Assembly (NCBI GenBank): GCA_965221785.1
Contig: CBDCSR010000003.1
Span: 1,426,001-1,490,000, forward strand
Length of the DNA: 64,000 nt
Direction: 5' to 3'
Source of the DNA: BD2-11 sp965221785
Lineage (GTDB): Bacteria; Gemmatimonadota; Gemmatimonadetes; Longimicrobiales; Gaopeijiaceae
In this document: positions 8,254 through 18,046 of the stretch, piece after piece
Position numbering within the stretch: position 1 is the first letter of the stretch
How the letters are laid out: every line of letters begins with the position of its first letter
Position numbers and translations under genes: made by a program
Notes under the pieces: model-generated
Database searches by the model: none
The model's input: the letters and a program-made list of their open reading frames with translations, nothing else
Told to the model about the DNA's origin: nothing

Positions 8254-9659
8254 CCACGTTTCGCTGGACGCACCAGCGCGTGCAGGCGGCGCTTTCCCTG
8301 CGGGATGCCCCCGCGTCTGCCGGCACCACGTTCGCGGGCGTTTCCACCGACACGCGCACCCTGGCCGGTGGCGAACTCTTCGTGGCCATTGCGGGGGAGA
8401 ACTTCGACGGACACGACTTCGTGTCCGATGCGGTTGCGGCGGGCGCGGCGGGCGTGGTGGTCTCGCGGGCGGTCGCGATCGAGGCTCCGGTGCCGGTGTA
8501 CCACGCGCCGGACACCCTGGCCGCGCTCGGACACTTGGCCCGTTACCGCCGCCGCCGCCACGCGGCCCAGGTCGTGGCCATCACCGGATCCTCGGGCAAG
8601 ACGACGACCAAGGAATTCCTCCGGGGAGCCCTGCAGCGCAGCTACCGGGTGCACGCCAATCCGGGCAACCTCAACAACCGGATCGGGCTGCCGCTGACGA
8701 TTCTGGATGCCCCGGACGCGGCCGAGGTGCTGGTGCTGGAGATGGGCACCAACGAGCCGGGTGAAATCGCGGCCCTCACCGCCATCGCGGAACCGGACAT
8801 CGGATCCGTGACCACCGTCTCGGATGCGCATCTGGAAAAACTGGGCTCGCTGGAGGGGGTGTTTCAGGAGAAGCTGGCGCTGGTCGCCGGGTTGAACGGA
8901 CGCGGCGCGGTGGTAGTGGGCGACCAGCCGCCGGCTCTCCGCGAGCACGCTCGCGAGCTTCACCCCAACGTACGGGTCGCCGGCTGGTCCGACGCCGCCG
9001 ACGCCAACCTGCGGCCCCAGAATCCGCACCCGGATTCCCATGGGCGCTACTTCTTCGACTGGCGCAACCAGCGTGTCCACCTTCAGGTGCCGGGACGGCA
9101 CGCGGTCTACGACGCCCTCATCGCGCTGGCCATCTCCGACCTCCTGCAGACGCCCCATGGGCCGGCGGTGCGGGGGCTCGAGCAGTACAGGCCGCAGGGC
9201 ATGCGGGGCGAACAGCTGCATGCGGGCGATCTCACCCTTCTGCTCGACTGCTACAACGCGAACCCGCAGAGCGTCCGCGCCGCCCTCGACCTGCTCGGGC
9301 TGATTCCTTCGGCCGGCCGCAGGGTGGCGGTGCTGGGGAGCATGCTAGAGCTGGGCGAGCAGAGCGCGGCGCTGCACGACGAACTGCTGGGCGAAGCCCT
9401 GTCCCGGGCGGTGGACGTCGTGTTGGCGCTGGGCGAATTCGCAGCGGCCGCCGAACGCCTGCGCACCGCGGGACGGCAGGGCGGAGAACCGGCGCTTCTC
9501 GCCAGCGCGGATGCGGCGGAGGGATACGCGCTGCTGCGAGGATACCTGGAGGGCAACGAGCTGATCCTGCTCAAGGGATCCCGTGGCATTGCGCTGGAGC
9601 GTCTGGTACCGCTCATCGAGGCCGACTTCGGGCCAGCGGTTCGGAACGGGGCGAGGTGA
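8250..9659 (+). CDS. murF: UDP-MurNAc-tripeptide D-alanyl-D-alanine ligase MurF
   Basis: A 469-residue Mur ligase that adds D-Ala-D-Ala to the tripeptide precursor. FAGVSTDTRTLAGGELFVAIAGENFDGHDF is the MurF/MurE N-terminal domain; the ATP loop GSSGKTTTK starts at residue 113, HANPGNLNNRIGLPLTIL and EMGTNEPGEIAAL are MurF-specific, and LLDCYNANPQS begins the C-terminal domain. The ATG overlaps the murE stop. Three bases separate its stop from mraY. Alr at 28379 supplies D-alanine, but no D-Ala-D-Ala ligase gene lies in this window. Confidence 0.96.
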   Translation: MTTFRWTHQRVQAALSLRDAPASAGTTFAGVSTDTRTLAGGELFVAIAGENFDGHDFVSDAVAAGAAGVVVSRAVAIEAPVPVYHAPDTLAALGHLARYRRRRHAAQVVAITGSSGKTTTKEFLRGALQRSYRVHANPGNLNNRIGLPLTILDAPDAAEVLVLEMGTNEPGEIAALTAIAEPDIGSVTTVSDAHLEKLGSLEGVFQEKLALVAGLNGRGAVVVGDQPPALREHARELHPNVRVAGWSDAADANLRPQNPHPDSHGRYFFDWRNQRVHLQVPGRHAVYDALIALAISDLLQTPHGPAVRGLEQYRPQGMRGEQLHAGDLTLLLDCYNANPQSVRAALDLLGLIPSAGRRVAVLGSMLELGEQSAALHDELLGEALSRAVDVVLALGEFAAAAERLRTAGRQGGEPALLASADAAEGYALLRGYLEGNELILLKGSRGIALERLVPLIEADFGPAVRNGAR

Positions 9660-9662
9660 ACC

Positions 9663-10769
9663 ATGCTGTATCATCTCCTGCCCCGGTTCACCGATGTGCA
9701 TATCGGTTTCAATCTGTTCACGTACATCACCTTCCGCACCGCCGGGGCGGTGGTGACGGCGCTCGTGCTCACCTTCCTGCTGGGACCGGGCATGATCCGC
9801 TGGCTGACCCGGCTGCGCTTCGGACAGGTCGTGCGCGAAACCGGTCCGGAGACGCATCTGAAGAAGGCCGGCACGCCGACCATGGGCGGGACGCTGATCA
9901 TCACCGCCGCGACCGTTTCCACGCTGCTGTGGGCCGAGCTCGACAACGTCGCGATCCTGGTCGTCCTCGCGACCTTTCTCTGGACCGGCGCCATCGGGTT
10001 CCTCGACGACTATCTGAAGGTCGTCAAGAAAACGAGCGCGGGGCTGGCGGGGCGCTACAAGATGGTCGGGCAATGGGCGCTTGGGCTGGCCCTGGGGCTG
10101 TTCCTGCTGCTCTATCCGGTGTGGCCCGTCCCGGCGACCTGGACGGGCGTCCCGTTCTTCGCCGAGGTGGTGGCGGTCTTCCTCCCGCCGATCTACGTGC
10201 TGTTCGTGGCCACGGTGGTCTCCGGCACCTCGAACGCGGTCAACCTGACGGACGGGCTCGACGGCCTGGCCGCCGGGCTGTGCGGAATCGCGGCCGCCAC
10301 CTTCGGCATCTTCGCCTACCTCATCGGCCGCGTCGACACCTCCGCCTACCTGGGCGTCCTCTACCTGCCCGGGGTGGGGGAGCTGACGGTGTTCGCGGGC
10401 GCGCTGGCCGGAGCGGCGATCGGGTTTCTCTGGTTTAACGCGCACCCCGCGCAAGTGATCATGGGAGACACGGGTTCCCTGTCGCTGGGAGGCGCCATCG
10501 GTGTCATGGCCATCCTCCTCAAGTCCGAGTTCCTGCTGGTCATCGTAGGAGGGGTTTTCGTGGCGGAGGCGCTCTCGGTCATCGCACAGGTGGGGTACTT
10601 CAAGTTCACGGCACGGCGTTACGGCGAGGGGCGGAGGATTTTTCTCATGGCCCCCATTCACCACCACTTCGAAAAGCTCGGATGGCCGGAAAGCAAGGTC
10701 GTCACGCGCTTCTGGATCGTCGGCGTGCTCTGCGCGATGGTCGCCCTGAGCACCCTCAAGATCCGATAG
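9663..10769 (+). CDS. mraY: Phospho-MurNAc-pentapeptide translocase MraY
   Basis: A 368-residue polytopic membrane enzyme that makes lipid I by moving phospho-MurNAc-pentapeptide to undecaprenyl phosphate. About ten membrane spans are visible. Family motifs are intact: KKAGTPTMGG near residue 70, FLDDYLKV with the Asp pair, NLTDGLDGLAAG, IMGDTGSLSLGG and the histidine-rich APIHHHFEKLGWPE loop near the C-terminus. Length and order are typical. It begins 3 bases after murF. Confidence 0.97.
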   Translation: MLYHLLPRFTDVHIGFNLFTYITFRTAGAVVTALVLTFLLGPGMIRWLTRLRFGQVVRETGPETHLKKAGTPTMGGTLIITAATVSTLLWAELDNVAILVVLATFLWTGAIGFLDDYLKVVKKTSAGLAGRYKMVGQWALGLALGLFLLLYPVWPVPATWTGVPFFAEVVAVFLPPIYVLFVATVVSGTSNAVNLTDGLDGLAAGLCGIAAATFGIFAYLIGRVDTSAYLGVLYLPGVGELTVFAGALAGAAIGFLWFNAHPAQVIMGDTGSLSLGGAIGVMAILLKSEFLLVIVGGVFVAEALSVIAQVGYFKFTARRYGEGRRIFLMAPIHHHFEKLGWPESKVVTRFWIVGVLCAMVALSTLKIR

Positions 10770-10833
10770 ATGGCGATGGATTTCAGGCAGATTACGCATC
10801 TTGCACATACGCATTCCGGCACGGCGGAATCCA

Positions 10834-12228
10834 ATGGCGGCACTGAGCGGACAGCGCATCGCGATCGTCGGCCTCGGAGCGAGCGGCCGGGCGGCCACCC
10901 GGCTTGCGCTCCGGCACGGCGCGGAGGTGCATGTCTCGGACGACGCCGACACGCCCGCGCTGCGCATGCAAGCAGGGGAACTGGAGGCCCTGGGCGCGCG
11001 CGTCCGGCTGGGCGGCCACGATTTGGACCGGATCGCGACGTCCGAGCTGGTCGTGGCCAGCCCAGGCATCCCGCCACAGGCGCCGGTGCTCTCGTCCCTC
11101 GGAAAGGCGGGGGAACACTGGATCTCCGAGCCGGAGTTCGCGTTTCGCTTCTTCCGCAGCTCGCTGATCGCCGTGACCGGCACCAACGGCAAGACCACCA
11201 CATCGGCGCTGGCGGCCCGCATGCTCGACGAGGCGGGCGTGCCGACGGGGCTTGGCGGCAACATCGGGGGAGGTCTGGGCCCCCCCGCGTGCGAGCTGGC
11301 GCTTCGAGATCCACCCCCGGATTGGCTGGTGGTTGAGATGAGTTCCTACCAGCTCGGCGCCATCTCCCGTTTTCGTCCGGACATCGGCGTGGTCACCAAC
11401 CTCGCGCCCGATCATCTCGACCGCTATCCCGACCGCGACGCCTACTACGCCGACAAGGCGCGGCTCTTCGCCAATGCAGACCCGGGATGCAGGTGGGTGC
11501 TCGAGCACAATGCGTCCGGCGCCCTGCCGCTGGCCGACGAGGTGCCGGGCGAACGCTTTCTCTTCGACGCGGGCGGCTCGCTGAATCCCGATGCCGGCGC
11601 GCGAGAGCGGGTGCTCTCCGCGTACGCGTGCGACGGATGGCTGATGCTCGAGCTCGACGGGAGGGAGGAGCCTGTGCTTCGGGTCGCCGATCTGCCTCTC
11701 GCCGGCCGCGCCGGTCTCGGCAACACCATGGCCGCGGCACTCGTCGCACGCCTGGTCGGCGCCGGCAGGAGGGCCATCGCCCGGGCGGCGCGGCACTTCC
11801 GCCCGCTGCCCCACCGGCTGGAGCGGGTGGTCGAGCGCGACGGCGTCCTCTGGGTGAACGATTCAAAGGCGACCAACGTGGCCGCGGCCGCAGGCGCGGT
11901 CCGGAGTTTCGACCGGCCGATCGTGCTGCTGGCGGGCGGCCAGGACAAGGGAGAGGACCTCGCACCGCTCGCGGACGCCATCCGTGGCCGGGTCCGCCGC
12001 GTGATCGTGTACGGTGATGCCCGCTTCCGCCTTGAGGAGGCGCTGGCAGGGGCCGCGTCGCAGGTTCGCGTGGAAACCGACTTCGACACGGCCGTGCATG
12101 CGGCCGCGCGATGGGCCCGGCCCGGCGATGTCCTGCTCCTCTCTCCCGCCTGCGCGAGCTTCGACCAGTTTTCCGACTACGAAGCGCGCGGCCACCGGTT
12201 CGCGTCGCTCGGGCGAGGGGAGGCATGA
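10834..12228 (+). CDS. murD: UDP-MurNAc-L-alanine D-glutamate ligase MurD
   Basis: A 464-residue Mur ligase, the second of the four peptide-adding steps. IAIVGLGASGRAA at the N-terminus is the nucleotide-sugar-binding fold; the ATP loop GTNGKTTTS begins at 116; NIGGGLG, SSYQLGAISRF and NLAPDHLDRY are MurD motifs, and WVNDSKATN starts the C-terminal domain. ATG 10834 is preferred over an in-frame TTG at 10801 because the MurD fold begins at once after it. The 64 bases after mraY are the longest gap between mraZ and murG; I see no promoter there. The ftsW ATG follows the stop directly. Confidence 0.95.
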   Translation: MAALSGQRIAIVGLGASGRAATRLALRHGAEVHVSDDADTPALRMQAGELEALGARVRLGGHDLDRIATSELVVASPGIPPQAPVLSSLGKAGEHWISEPEFAFRFFRSSLIAVTGTNGKTTTSALAARMLDEAGVPTGLGGNIGGGLGPPACELALRDPPPDWLVVEMSSYQLGAISRFRPDIGVVTNLAPDHLDRYPDRDAYYADKARLFANADPGCRWVLEHNASGALPLADEVPGERFLFDAGGSLNPDAGARERVLSAYACDGWLMLELDGREEPVLRVADLPLAGRAGLGNTMAAALVARLVGAGRRAIARAARHFRPLPHRLERVVERDGVLWVNDSKATNVAAAAGAVRSFDRPIVLLAGGQDKGEDLAPLADAIRGRVRRVIVYGDARFRLEEALAGAASQVRVETDFDTAVHAAARWARPGDVLLLSPACASFDQFSDYEARGHRFASLGRGEA

Positions 12229-13422
12229 ATGCCCGTCACGGCAGCCCCCGCCTACCCCGCATCCCGCGTGCACGACGCCCGGCCGCTCGCGGCCGCGCGT
12301 TTGGGCCGCGGGTGGGAAGGCCCGGCCGTCATGACGCTGACGCTGCTCCTGCTCTCGTTCGGGCTGGTGACCCTCTACAGCGCAAGCTCCTTCCTGGCAC
12401 AGCAGCAGGGGCTTCCCGACTACTATTTCGTCGTCCGCCAGGCCGTGGGCGCCGGCATGGGGCTGGTGTTTCTGCTCATCTTCTCACGGATTCCCTACAC
12501 CGGATGGCAGTCGCTGGCGTGGCCCATGATGCTGGCGGCCTGGCTGCTGCTGGTCTTCATCGTCCTCCCGGGCACCGAGTCCCTCGCTCCGGAGCGGAAC
12601 GGGGCGCGCCGCTGGCTGCAGGTGGGCCCAGCGAGCTTCCAGCCGTCGGAGGCGGCCAAGCTGGCGATCCTCGTGTGGACCGCAGTCATGGCGGTGAAGA
12701 AACAGCATCGATTCCGAAGCCTCACGCGCGGACTCGGCCCCTTCCTCGTGATCTGGGCCGCGATGCTGGTGCCGGTCCTTCTCGAGCCGGACTTTTCCAC
12801 GGCGGCCCTGATCGCGATGCTCGGCTGCATCATCGTGTTCGCGGCAGGCGCGCGCGTGGGCCATTTCGTCTTCCTGGGGCTGCTCGCCACGCCGGCAATC
12901 CTGTACCAGTTCGCTACGGATTTCCGTTTCAGGCGGCTCATCGTCTTCCTGAACCCGGGATCGCACACCTCCGGCGCCGGCTACCAGGTGGATCAGTCGC
13001 TGATCGCGATCGGCTCCGGCGGGATCGGCGGGGTGGGGTTCGGGGAGGGGCAGCAGAAGTTCGGATTCCTTCCCGAGGCGCACAACGACTTCATTTTCGC
13101 CCTGATCGGGGAGGAATGGGGGCTGATCGGCGTGGCTCTTCTGGTGTGCGCCTACGTCGCCCTGATCGTGATCGGCTTCCGCATCGCGCGCCGCGCCGCC
13201 GATCTGCTGGGAGAGCTGCTGGCGATCGGATGCACCAGCCTCATCGCCCTGCACGCGTTCCTCCACATGGGCGTCAACCTGAGCCTGCTGCCGGCGACCG
13301 GCCTCCCGCTGCCCCTGATTTCGGATGGGCGCTCCAACCTGGTGATCACCCTGGCCGCGATCGGCATTCTGCTGTCCGTGGCCCGGGGCATCCCTCACAA
13401 TCCGAGACCGGGTCATGATTAG
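12229..13422 (+). CDS. ftsW: Lipid II polymerase FtsW (SEDS family) with a non-consensus SYGGSS motif
   Basis: A 397-residue polytopic SEDS glycosyltransferase that polymerises septal glycan with FtsI. Recognisable pieces are the N-terminal LVTLYSASS, FQPSEAAKLAIL, EPDFSTAALI with its essential-type acidic residue, and GFLPEAHNDFIFALIGEEWG. About ten spans are present. The normally strict motif after GLPLPLIS is changed: residues 365-370 read SDGRSN instead of SYGGSS. The rest of the protein looks fully functional, so this is likely a lineage variant, not decay. Its position between murD and murG is the standard one. The last 8 bases overlap murG. Confidence 0.93.
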   Translation: MPVTAAPAYPASRVHDARPLAAARLGRGWEGPAVMTLTLLLLSFGLVTLYSASSFLAQQQGLPDYYFVVRQAVGAGMGLVFLLIFSRIPYTGWQSLAWPMMLAAWLLLVFIVLPGTESLAPERNGARRWLQVGPASFQPSEAAKLAILVWTAVMAVKKQHRFRSLTRGLGPFLVIWAAMLVPVLLEPDFSTAALIAMLGCIIVFAAGARVGHFVFLGLLATPAILYQFATDFRFRRLIVFLNPGSHTSGAGYQVDQSLIAIGSGGIGGVGFGEGQQKFGFLPEAHNDFIFALIGEEWGLIGVALLVCAYVALIVIGFRIARRAADLLGELLAIGCTSLIALHAFLHMGVNLSLLPATGLPLPLISDGRSNLVITLAAIGILLSVARGIPHNPRPGHD

Positions 13423-14575
13423 GCGAGAGCGGAGCGTGGTCGTCTTCTCCGGCGGCGGCACCGGGGGGCATTTCTACCCCGCGCTCGCGCTTGCCCGCGA
13501 GCTCGCGGCGCTGAGACCCGACATTCGTCCGTTCTTCGTCGGCTCGCGCCGCGGCGTGGAGGCGCGCGTGCTCCCGGGCTGTGGCCTCGACTATGCGCTG
13601 GTGGAGGTGGAGGGACTGGACCGCCGGCACCTGTGGAACAACGCCCTGGTGATGCAGTCGCTCCTCGGGAGCGTCCTCGAAGTTTTCGACACCTTCAGGC
13701 GGTTGCGGCCCGAGCTGGTGGTGGTCACCGGCGGATACGCGTGCGCCCCGTCCGGGCTGGTGGCCGCCTGCATGGGCATTCCCCTGGCGCTTCAGGAGCA
13801 GAACAGCCTGCCGGGGGTCACCACGCGGCTGCTGAGCCGCCACGCGGCCCAGATCCATCTCGCCTGGCCCGAAGCGAAGCAGGAGATACCGCGCCGGGTG
13901 CGCCACCGGGTGATGGTTAGCGGGAATCCGGTGCGCCGCCCTGAAGAGGTCGGGCGCGGTGAAGCGCGTCGTCGTTTCGGGCTGGCGGCGAAGGGGCGGG
14001 TCGCCCTGTTGGTTGGAGGCAGCCAGGGCTCGGCGGTGCTGAACGGACGCATCCTGGAAGTCGTGCTCGGCGCGCCCGAGCGCCCGGAGGGTTTTCAGAT
14101 CCTCTGGGCCAGCGGCCCGGCGCACTTCTCCGGGACGCGGCGGGAACTCGCGCGGGCCGGGTCCCCGGACTGGGTGCGGCTGGTGCCGTACATCGACGAC
14201 ATGCCGGGCGCACTCGCCGCGGCGGACCTGGCGGTGAGCCGGGCAGGAGCGATGGCCACCTCGGAGTTCCTCGTTCACGGGCTGCCCGCGATTCTGCTTC
14301 CGCTTCCCACCGCGGCCGAAGATCACCAGACCCGCAACGCCCGGGCGCTCGCCGAAGCGGGCGTGGCGCTGCACCTCCCCGAGGCCGAAACGGACGCGCG
14401 CGCCCTCTGGGCCGCCATGACGGACCTCGCGCGCGACGACCACCGCGTGGCGTCGATGGCCCGCGCGGCCCGCGAGCGAGCGCGGCCGGACGCGGTCGCC
14501 CACATCGCCGCCGCGCTCACCGAGCTGCTCCCGCGGGGGCCGCGATCGGTGACCGTTTCCGGGGAGGCCGCATGA
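13415..14575 (+). CDS. murG: Lipid II-forming N-acetylglucosaminyltransferase MurG
   Basis: A 386-residue peripheral membrane GT-B enzyme that adds GlcNAc to lipid I. The glycine loop SGGGTGGHFYPALALA is at residues 12-27, the second loop VGGSQGSAVLN near 205, LQEQNSLPG is conserved, and the UDP-GlcNAc-binding segment SRAGAMATSEFLVHGLPAILLP lies near 273. It starts inside the end of ftsW (8-base overlap) and its stop overlaps the murC start, so the three are likely translationally coupled. Confidence 0.95.
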   Translation: MIRRERSVVVFSGGGTGGHFYPALALARELAALRPDIRPFFVGSRRGVEARVLPGCGLDYALVEVEGLDRRHLWNNALVMQSLLGSVLEVFDTFRRLRPELVVVTGGYACAPSGLVAACMGIPLALQEQNSLPGVTTRLLSRHAAQIHLAWPEAKQEIPRRVRHRVMVSGNPVRRPEEVGRGEARRRFGLAAKGRVALLVGGSQGSAVLNGRILEVVLGAPERPEGFQILWASGPAHFSGTRRELARAGSPDWVRLVPYIDDMPGALAAADLAVSRAGAMATSEFLVHGLPAILLPLPTAAEDHQTRNARALAEAGVALHLPEAETDARALWAAMTDLARDDHRVASMARAARERARPDAVAHIAAALTELLPRGPRSVTVSGEAA

Positions 14576-15975
14576 GCGCCCGGGGTCTGCGCGATCGCGC
14601 GCGCGAGGGCACCGTGCACTTCATGGGCATCGGCGGCGCGGGAATGTGCGCGCTGGCCGAGCTCTTCCACCGCTCCGGCTATCGGGTGACCGGCTGCGAC
14701 CTGCGACGCGACCTGAGCGCACGGTCGCTCGAGGCGCTGGGCATTCCCGTCGCCATCGGCCACGACCCCGATCACCTGGAGGGTGTTTCCGTGGTCGTGG
14801 TCTCCTCCGCGATCAGCCCGTCCAACCCGGAGGTGTGCGCGGCGCGCGAGCGGCGCATCCCGGTGGTCAAGCGGGCGGAGGCGCTCGGGCAGTGGGTCAA
14901 CCCCGGCACGGTCGTGGCGGTGGCCGGGACGCACGGCAAGACGACCACCACCGCGCTCGCCACCGAGATCCTGGCGGCGGCCGGCCGCGACCCCACCGGC
15001 CTCGTCGGGGGAAGGGTCGCGGGGTGGGAGGGCAACCTGCGGTACGGACGCGGTGACCTGTACGTGGTCGAAGCCGACGAATACGACCGCTCCTTCCACC
15101 ACATCGCGCCCCGCACGGCTCTGGTCACCAACCTGGAGGCGGATCACCTCGACACCTACGGGACCCTCGCGCGTCTGCGCGAAGCGTTCCGCACCTTCGT
15201 GGGCGCGGTGCCTTCGGACGGCACGGTGTGCGTCTGCGCCGACGACCCGGGAGCGTCGAAGCTGCTTGCGGGCCTCGGCGCCCGCACCTGCACCTATGGC
15301 TTCAGCGCGGGCGCCCAGCTGCGGGCGACGCGGGTGCGCATCGGCTCCGGCGGCCCCCGGGCGCGCATCTTCGAGGGTGGACGGGATCGGGGCGAGCTGT
15401 CGATCCGTCTCCCCGGCAAGCACAACCTGCTCAACGCCCTGGCCGCGGCCGCCGCCGCGCGCCGGATGGGCGTCGAGTGGAGCGACATCCGCCGGTCGCT
15501 GGCGGGGTTCCGCGGGGTGCGTCGCCGCTTCGAGCGGCTCGGCCGCGAGCGCGGGGTGACCGTGGTGGACGACTATGCACACCATCCCACGGAGATCGCG
15601 GCGGCGCTCGCGGCAGCGCGCGGCAGCTTTCCCGGAGCCCGGTTGGTGGCCGTCTTCCAGCCTCACCTGTTTTCGCGTACGCGGGACTTCGCCGGCCAAC
15701 TCGGTGCGGCCCTTGCCGCGGCGGACCGGATCTGGGTCTCGGACGTCTACCCCGCGCGCGAAGCGCCCATCCCCGGCATCTCCGGCGAACTCGTGTGCGA
15801 GGCGGTGACCGCGGAAGGGGGACGGGACACGCGCTACCACCCGGACCTGACCACGCTTCCCACCGCTTTGGCCGACACCCTTCGCGCCGGGGACGTATGC
15901 CTGACCCTGGGCGCCGGATCGATCGAGTCGACCGGTCCCGCGCTCCTTCGCTGCCTGGGAGGACACGATGCGTAA
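14572..15975 (+). CDS. murC: UDP-N-acetylmuramate L-alanine ligase MurC
   Basis: A 467-residue Mur ligase for the first peptide-stem residue. FMGIGGAGMCALAEL is the N-terminal nucleotide-sugar fold, GTHGKT at 119-124 is the ATP loop, EADEYDRSF and TNLEADHLDTYG are MurC motifs, and VVDDYAHHPTEIAA opens the C-terminal domain with the conserved HH pair. All catalytic signatures are present. MurB, often the next gene, is absent; ftsQ follows with an 8-base overlap. Confidence 0.96.
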   Translation: MSARGLRDRAREGTVHFMGIGGAGMCALAELFHRSGYRVTGCDLRRDLSARSLEALGIPVAIGHDPDHLEGVSVVVVSSAISPSNPEVCAARERRIPVVKRAEALGQWVNPGTVVAVAGTHGKTTTTALATEILAAAGRDPTGLVGGRVAGWEGNLRYGRGDLYVVEADEYDRSFHHIAPRTALVTNLEADHLDTYGTLARLREAFRTFVGAVPSDGTVCVCADDPGASKLLAGLGARTCTYGFSAGAQLRATRVRIGSGGPRARIFEGGRDRGELSIRLPGKHNLLNALAAAAAARRMGVEWSDIRRSLAGFRGVRRRFERLGRERGVTVVDDYAHHPTEIAAALAAARGSFPGARLVAVFQPHLFSRTRDFAGQLGAALAAADRIWVSDVYPAREAPIPGISGELVCEAVTAEGGRDTRYHPDLTTLPTALADTLRAGDVCLTLGAGSIESTGPALLRCLGGHDA

Positions 15976-16723
15976 GCTGCTCGCGTTGACGGTTCCCCTC
16001 CTGCTCGCGGCCGCCACGCTGGCCGCGCTGGGCGACCGCCCCGACGTTCTCGCGCACTTTGCGAGATTCCACGTCTCTGCCGTGGAAGTGCGGGGTGCCC
16101 GTTATCTCGACTCCGAGGAAATCCGCCAGTGGATTCCGGTCTACGAAGACGAGCGCGGAGGGGCGCGGTCTCTGGAAGGACGCCTGCGCACGCACCGGCT
16201 GATCGAGGGGGCCACGGTCAGGTCCCTGCCCGGCGACACCGCGGAGATCGTCATCCGGGAGCGCCAGCCGGTGGCCCTGGTGGCGACCCCGGCCCTGAAT
16301 CCCGTCGATCCCGCAGGGGAGTACCTCCCCATCGATCCCGCTCTGCATCGACTCGACCTGCCCATCCTCCGCCCCATGGAGCCGCGGACCGGCACGCTGA
16401 CGGCCACCGAACACCAGCAGATACAGGCCATGGCCGCGGAGGTGCATCGCCTGGGCGAACTCCATCCCGACTTCGCGCGTTCCGTCTCGGAAATCGGCTG
16501 GACGCCGCAGGGCACGCTGACGGCCCGCTTCTCGGAGACCGAGGCGGTACTCCATTTCGAACCTCCGCTGAGCCTGCGGCGTCTGCGCGAAGGGCTCGCG
16601 GCTCTGGCCGACGCCGTCCCGCGAGCCCCGGAACGAACGGTGACCGTGGCCGACCTCCGCTTCCGCGATCAAGTGGTCGTGAGGCACGCGTCTCCGGGCG
16701 GGCCGGGTGACGGGAGGCGATGA
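15968..16723 (+). CDS. ftsQ: FtsQ-like division protein (POTRA domain)
   Basis: A 251-residue bitopic protein with a very short cytoplasmic tail, one membrane span (LLALTVPLLLAAATLAAL), then a POTRA segment (FHVSAVEVRGARYLDSEEIRQWI) and an FtsQ/DivIB beta domain with EIVIRERQPVALV, the typical family transition. FtsQ bridges FtsL/FtsB and the FtsW-FtsI synthase. The sequence is divergent, so the name relies on this domain order together with the position between murC and ftsA. Its stop overlaps the ftsA ATG. Confidence 0.85.
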   Translation: MRKLLALTVPLLLAAATLAALGDRPDVLAHFARFHVSAVEVRGARYLDSEEIRQWIPVYEDERGGARSLEGRLRTHRLIEGATVRSLPGDTAEIVIRERQPVALVATPALNPVDPAGEYLPIDPALHRLDLPILRPMEPRTGTLTATEHQQIQAMAAEVHRLGELHPDFARSVSEIGWTPQGTLTARFSETEAVLHFEPPLSLRRLREGLAALADAVPRAPERTVTVADLRFRDQVVVRHASPGGPGDGRR

Positions 16724-17955
16724 ATATGGCTTCTCATCTGGTTGCGGGGCTGGATATCGGCGCGACGCGCACCACCGCCGTCATCGCGGAGGTGAGAGGT
16801 CAGTATCCGGCGCACTGGATCGAGGTCCTGGGTCTCGGACAGGTGCACACCAACGGCGTGCATCGGGACGTCGCGCAGGATGTCGAGGAGATGACCGAGC
16901 GCGTCGCCAAGGCGATGCGCGAAGCCGAGCTCATGGCGGGTTGCACCGTATCCGACATCTATGTCGGCATCAGCGGCGACCAGGTGCAGACCTTCCCCTC
17001 GCACGGCGTCGTCGCCATCTCCTCGAGGGAGGTGTCGGCCGACGATATGGCGCGCCTGCACGTGGTGGCGCGCGCCGTTGCGCTGCCCCACGACCGCGAA
17101 CTGCTGCACACGGTTCCCCAGAGCTACACGGTCGACAACAACTCCGGGATCCTGCACCCGGTCGGCATGCCGGGCACGCGCCTGGAGTCGGAGGTCTACC
17201 TGGTTACAGGAGCCTCGGCGATCGCGAACAACATCCGCAGCGCCGTCTCCCGGGCGGGCTACCGGGTGGAAAAGCTCATCCTCGAGCCCCTGGCTGCCGC
17301 CCGCGCTGTGCTGCGGGAAGACGAGAGGGAGATCGGGGTCGCGGTGCTGGATCTGGGCGGGGCCACGAGCCAGATGGCGATTTTCGTCGACGGAAGGCCG
17401 TACTACACGGACATGCTGCCGACCGGGGGCGTCGCACTGACCTGGGATCTGGTCCAACATCTGCACATACAGCACGAAGAGGCGCGTCGGGTGCTGGAGA
17501 GCCACGGTTGCGCCCTGGCCGAGCTCGTGGGGTCCAGGGACATGATCGAAATCCCGGGGCCGACGCCCTCGAAGCCTCGACGCATAGGCCGGGCCGCGGT
17601 CGCGGACGCGCTCGAAAACCGGCTGACGGCGATCATCGCCTGGTACCAGCGGGAGCTGAATGCGCGGGAGCTGATCGCTCCGCTGGGGACCGGGGTCGTT
17701 CTGACCGGCGGCGTCGCCGCCCTCGACGGCATCGGCGAGTTGGTGCAGAGGATGCTGGGGACGCCGGTTCGCATCGGCACCCCCGGCGCCGGCGTAAGCG
17801 GGTTGGCCGACTCGATGAACCGCTCTCGGCTCTCCACGGTCGTCGGCGTGGCGCAATTCGGGGCCGACCGCTTTGCCAAGACGGGACAGGGGGCACTCGC
17901 CCACACCCCTGGAATGGTCGGAAGGGTGGGCGCCTGGCTCAAGGAGTTTTTCTGA
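16720..17955 (+). CDS. ftsA: Cell-division protein FtsA, actin-like membrane tether of FtsZ
   Basis: A 411-residue actin-fold ATPase. LVAGLDIGATRTTAVIAEV is the phosphate-1 loop; the 1C domain unique to FtsA follows (residues of about 80-165, with LHTVPQSYTVDNNSGILHPVGM); VAVLDLGGATSQMAIF is phosphate-2 and VVLTGGVAALDGI the adenosine motif. The C-terminus (GMVGRVGAWLKEFF) is an amphipathic helix that places FtsA on the inner membrane. It overlaps ftsQ by 4 bases; 91 bases separate it from ftsZ, enough for an extra ftsZ promoter, though I see no clear one. Confidence 0.95.
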   Translation: MNMASHLVAGLDIGATRTTAVIAEVRGQYPAHWIEVLGLGQVHTNGVHRDVAQDVEEMTERVAKAMREAELMAGCTVSDIYVGISGDQVQTFPSHGVVAISSREVSADDMARLHVVARAVALPHDRELLHTVPQSYTVDNNSGILHPVGMPGTRLESEVYLVTGASAIANNIRSAVSRAGYRVEKLILEPLAAARAVLREDEREIGVAVLDLGGATSQMAIFVDGRPYYTDMLPTGGVALTWDLVQHLHIQHEEARRVLESHGCALAELVGSRDMIEIPGPTPSKPRRIGRAAVADALENRLTAIIAWYQRELNARELIAPLGTGVVLTGGVAALDGIGELVQRMLGTPVRIGTPGAGVSGLADSMNRSRLSTVVGVAQFGADRFAKTGQGALAHTPGMVGRVGAWLKEFF

Positions 17956-18046
17956 GCGCACAGCGATACCGGGCGGCGGGGGATGCATCCCGCGCCCGGC
18001 GCAAGCACGGGAATGCGAAGACATCCCTCCAGAAAGGAAGGAAGCA

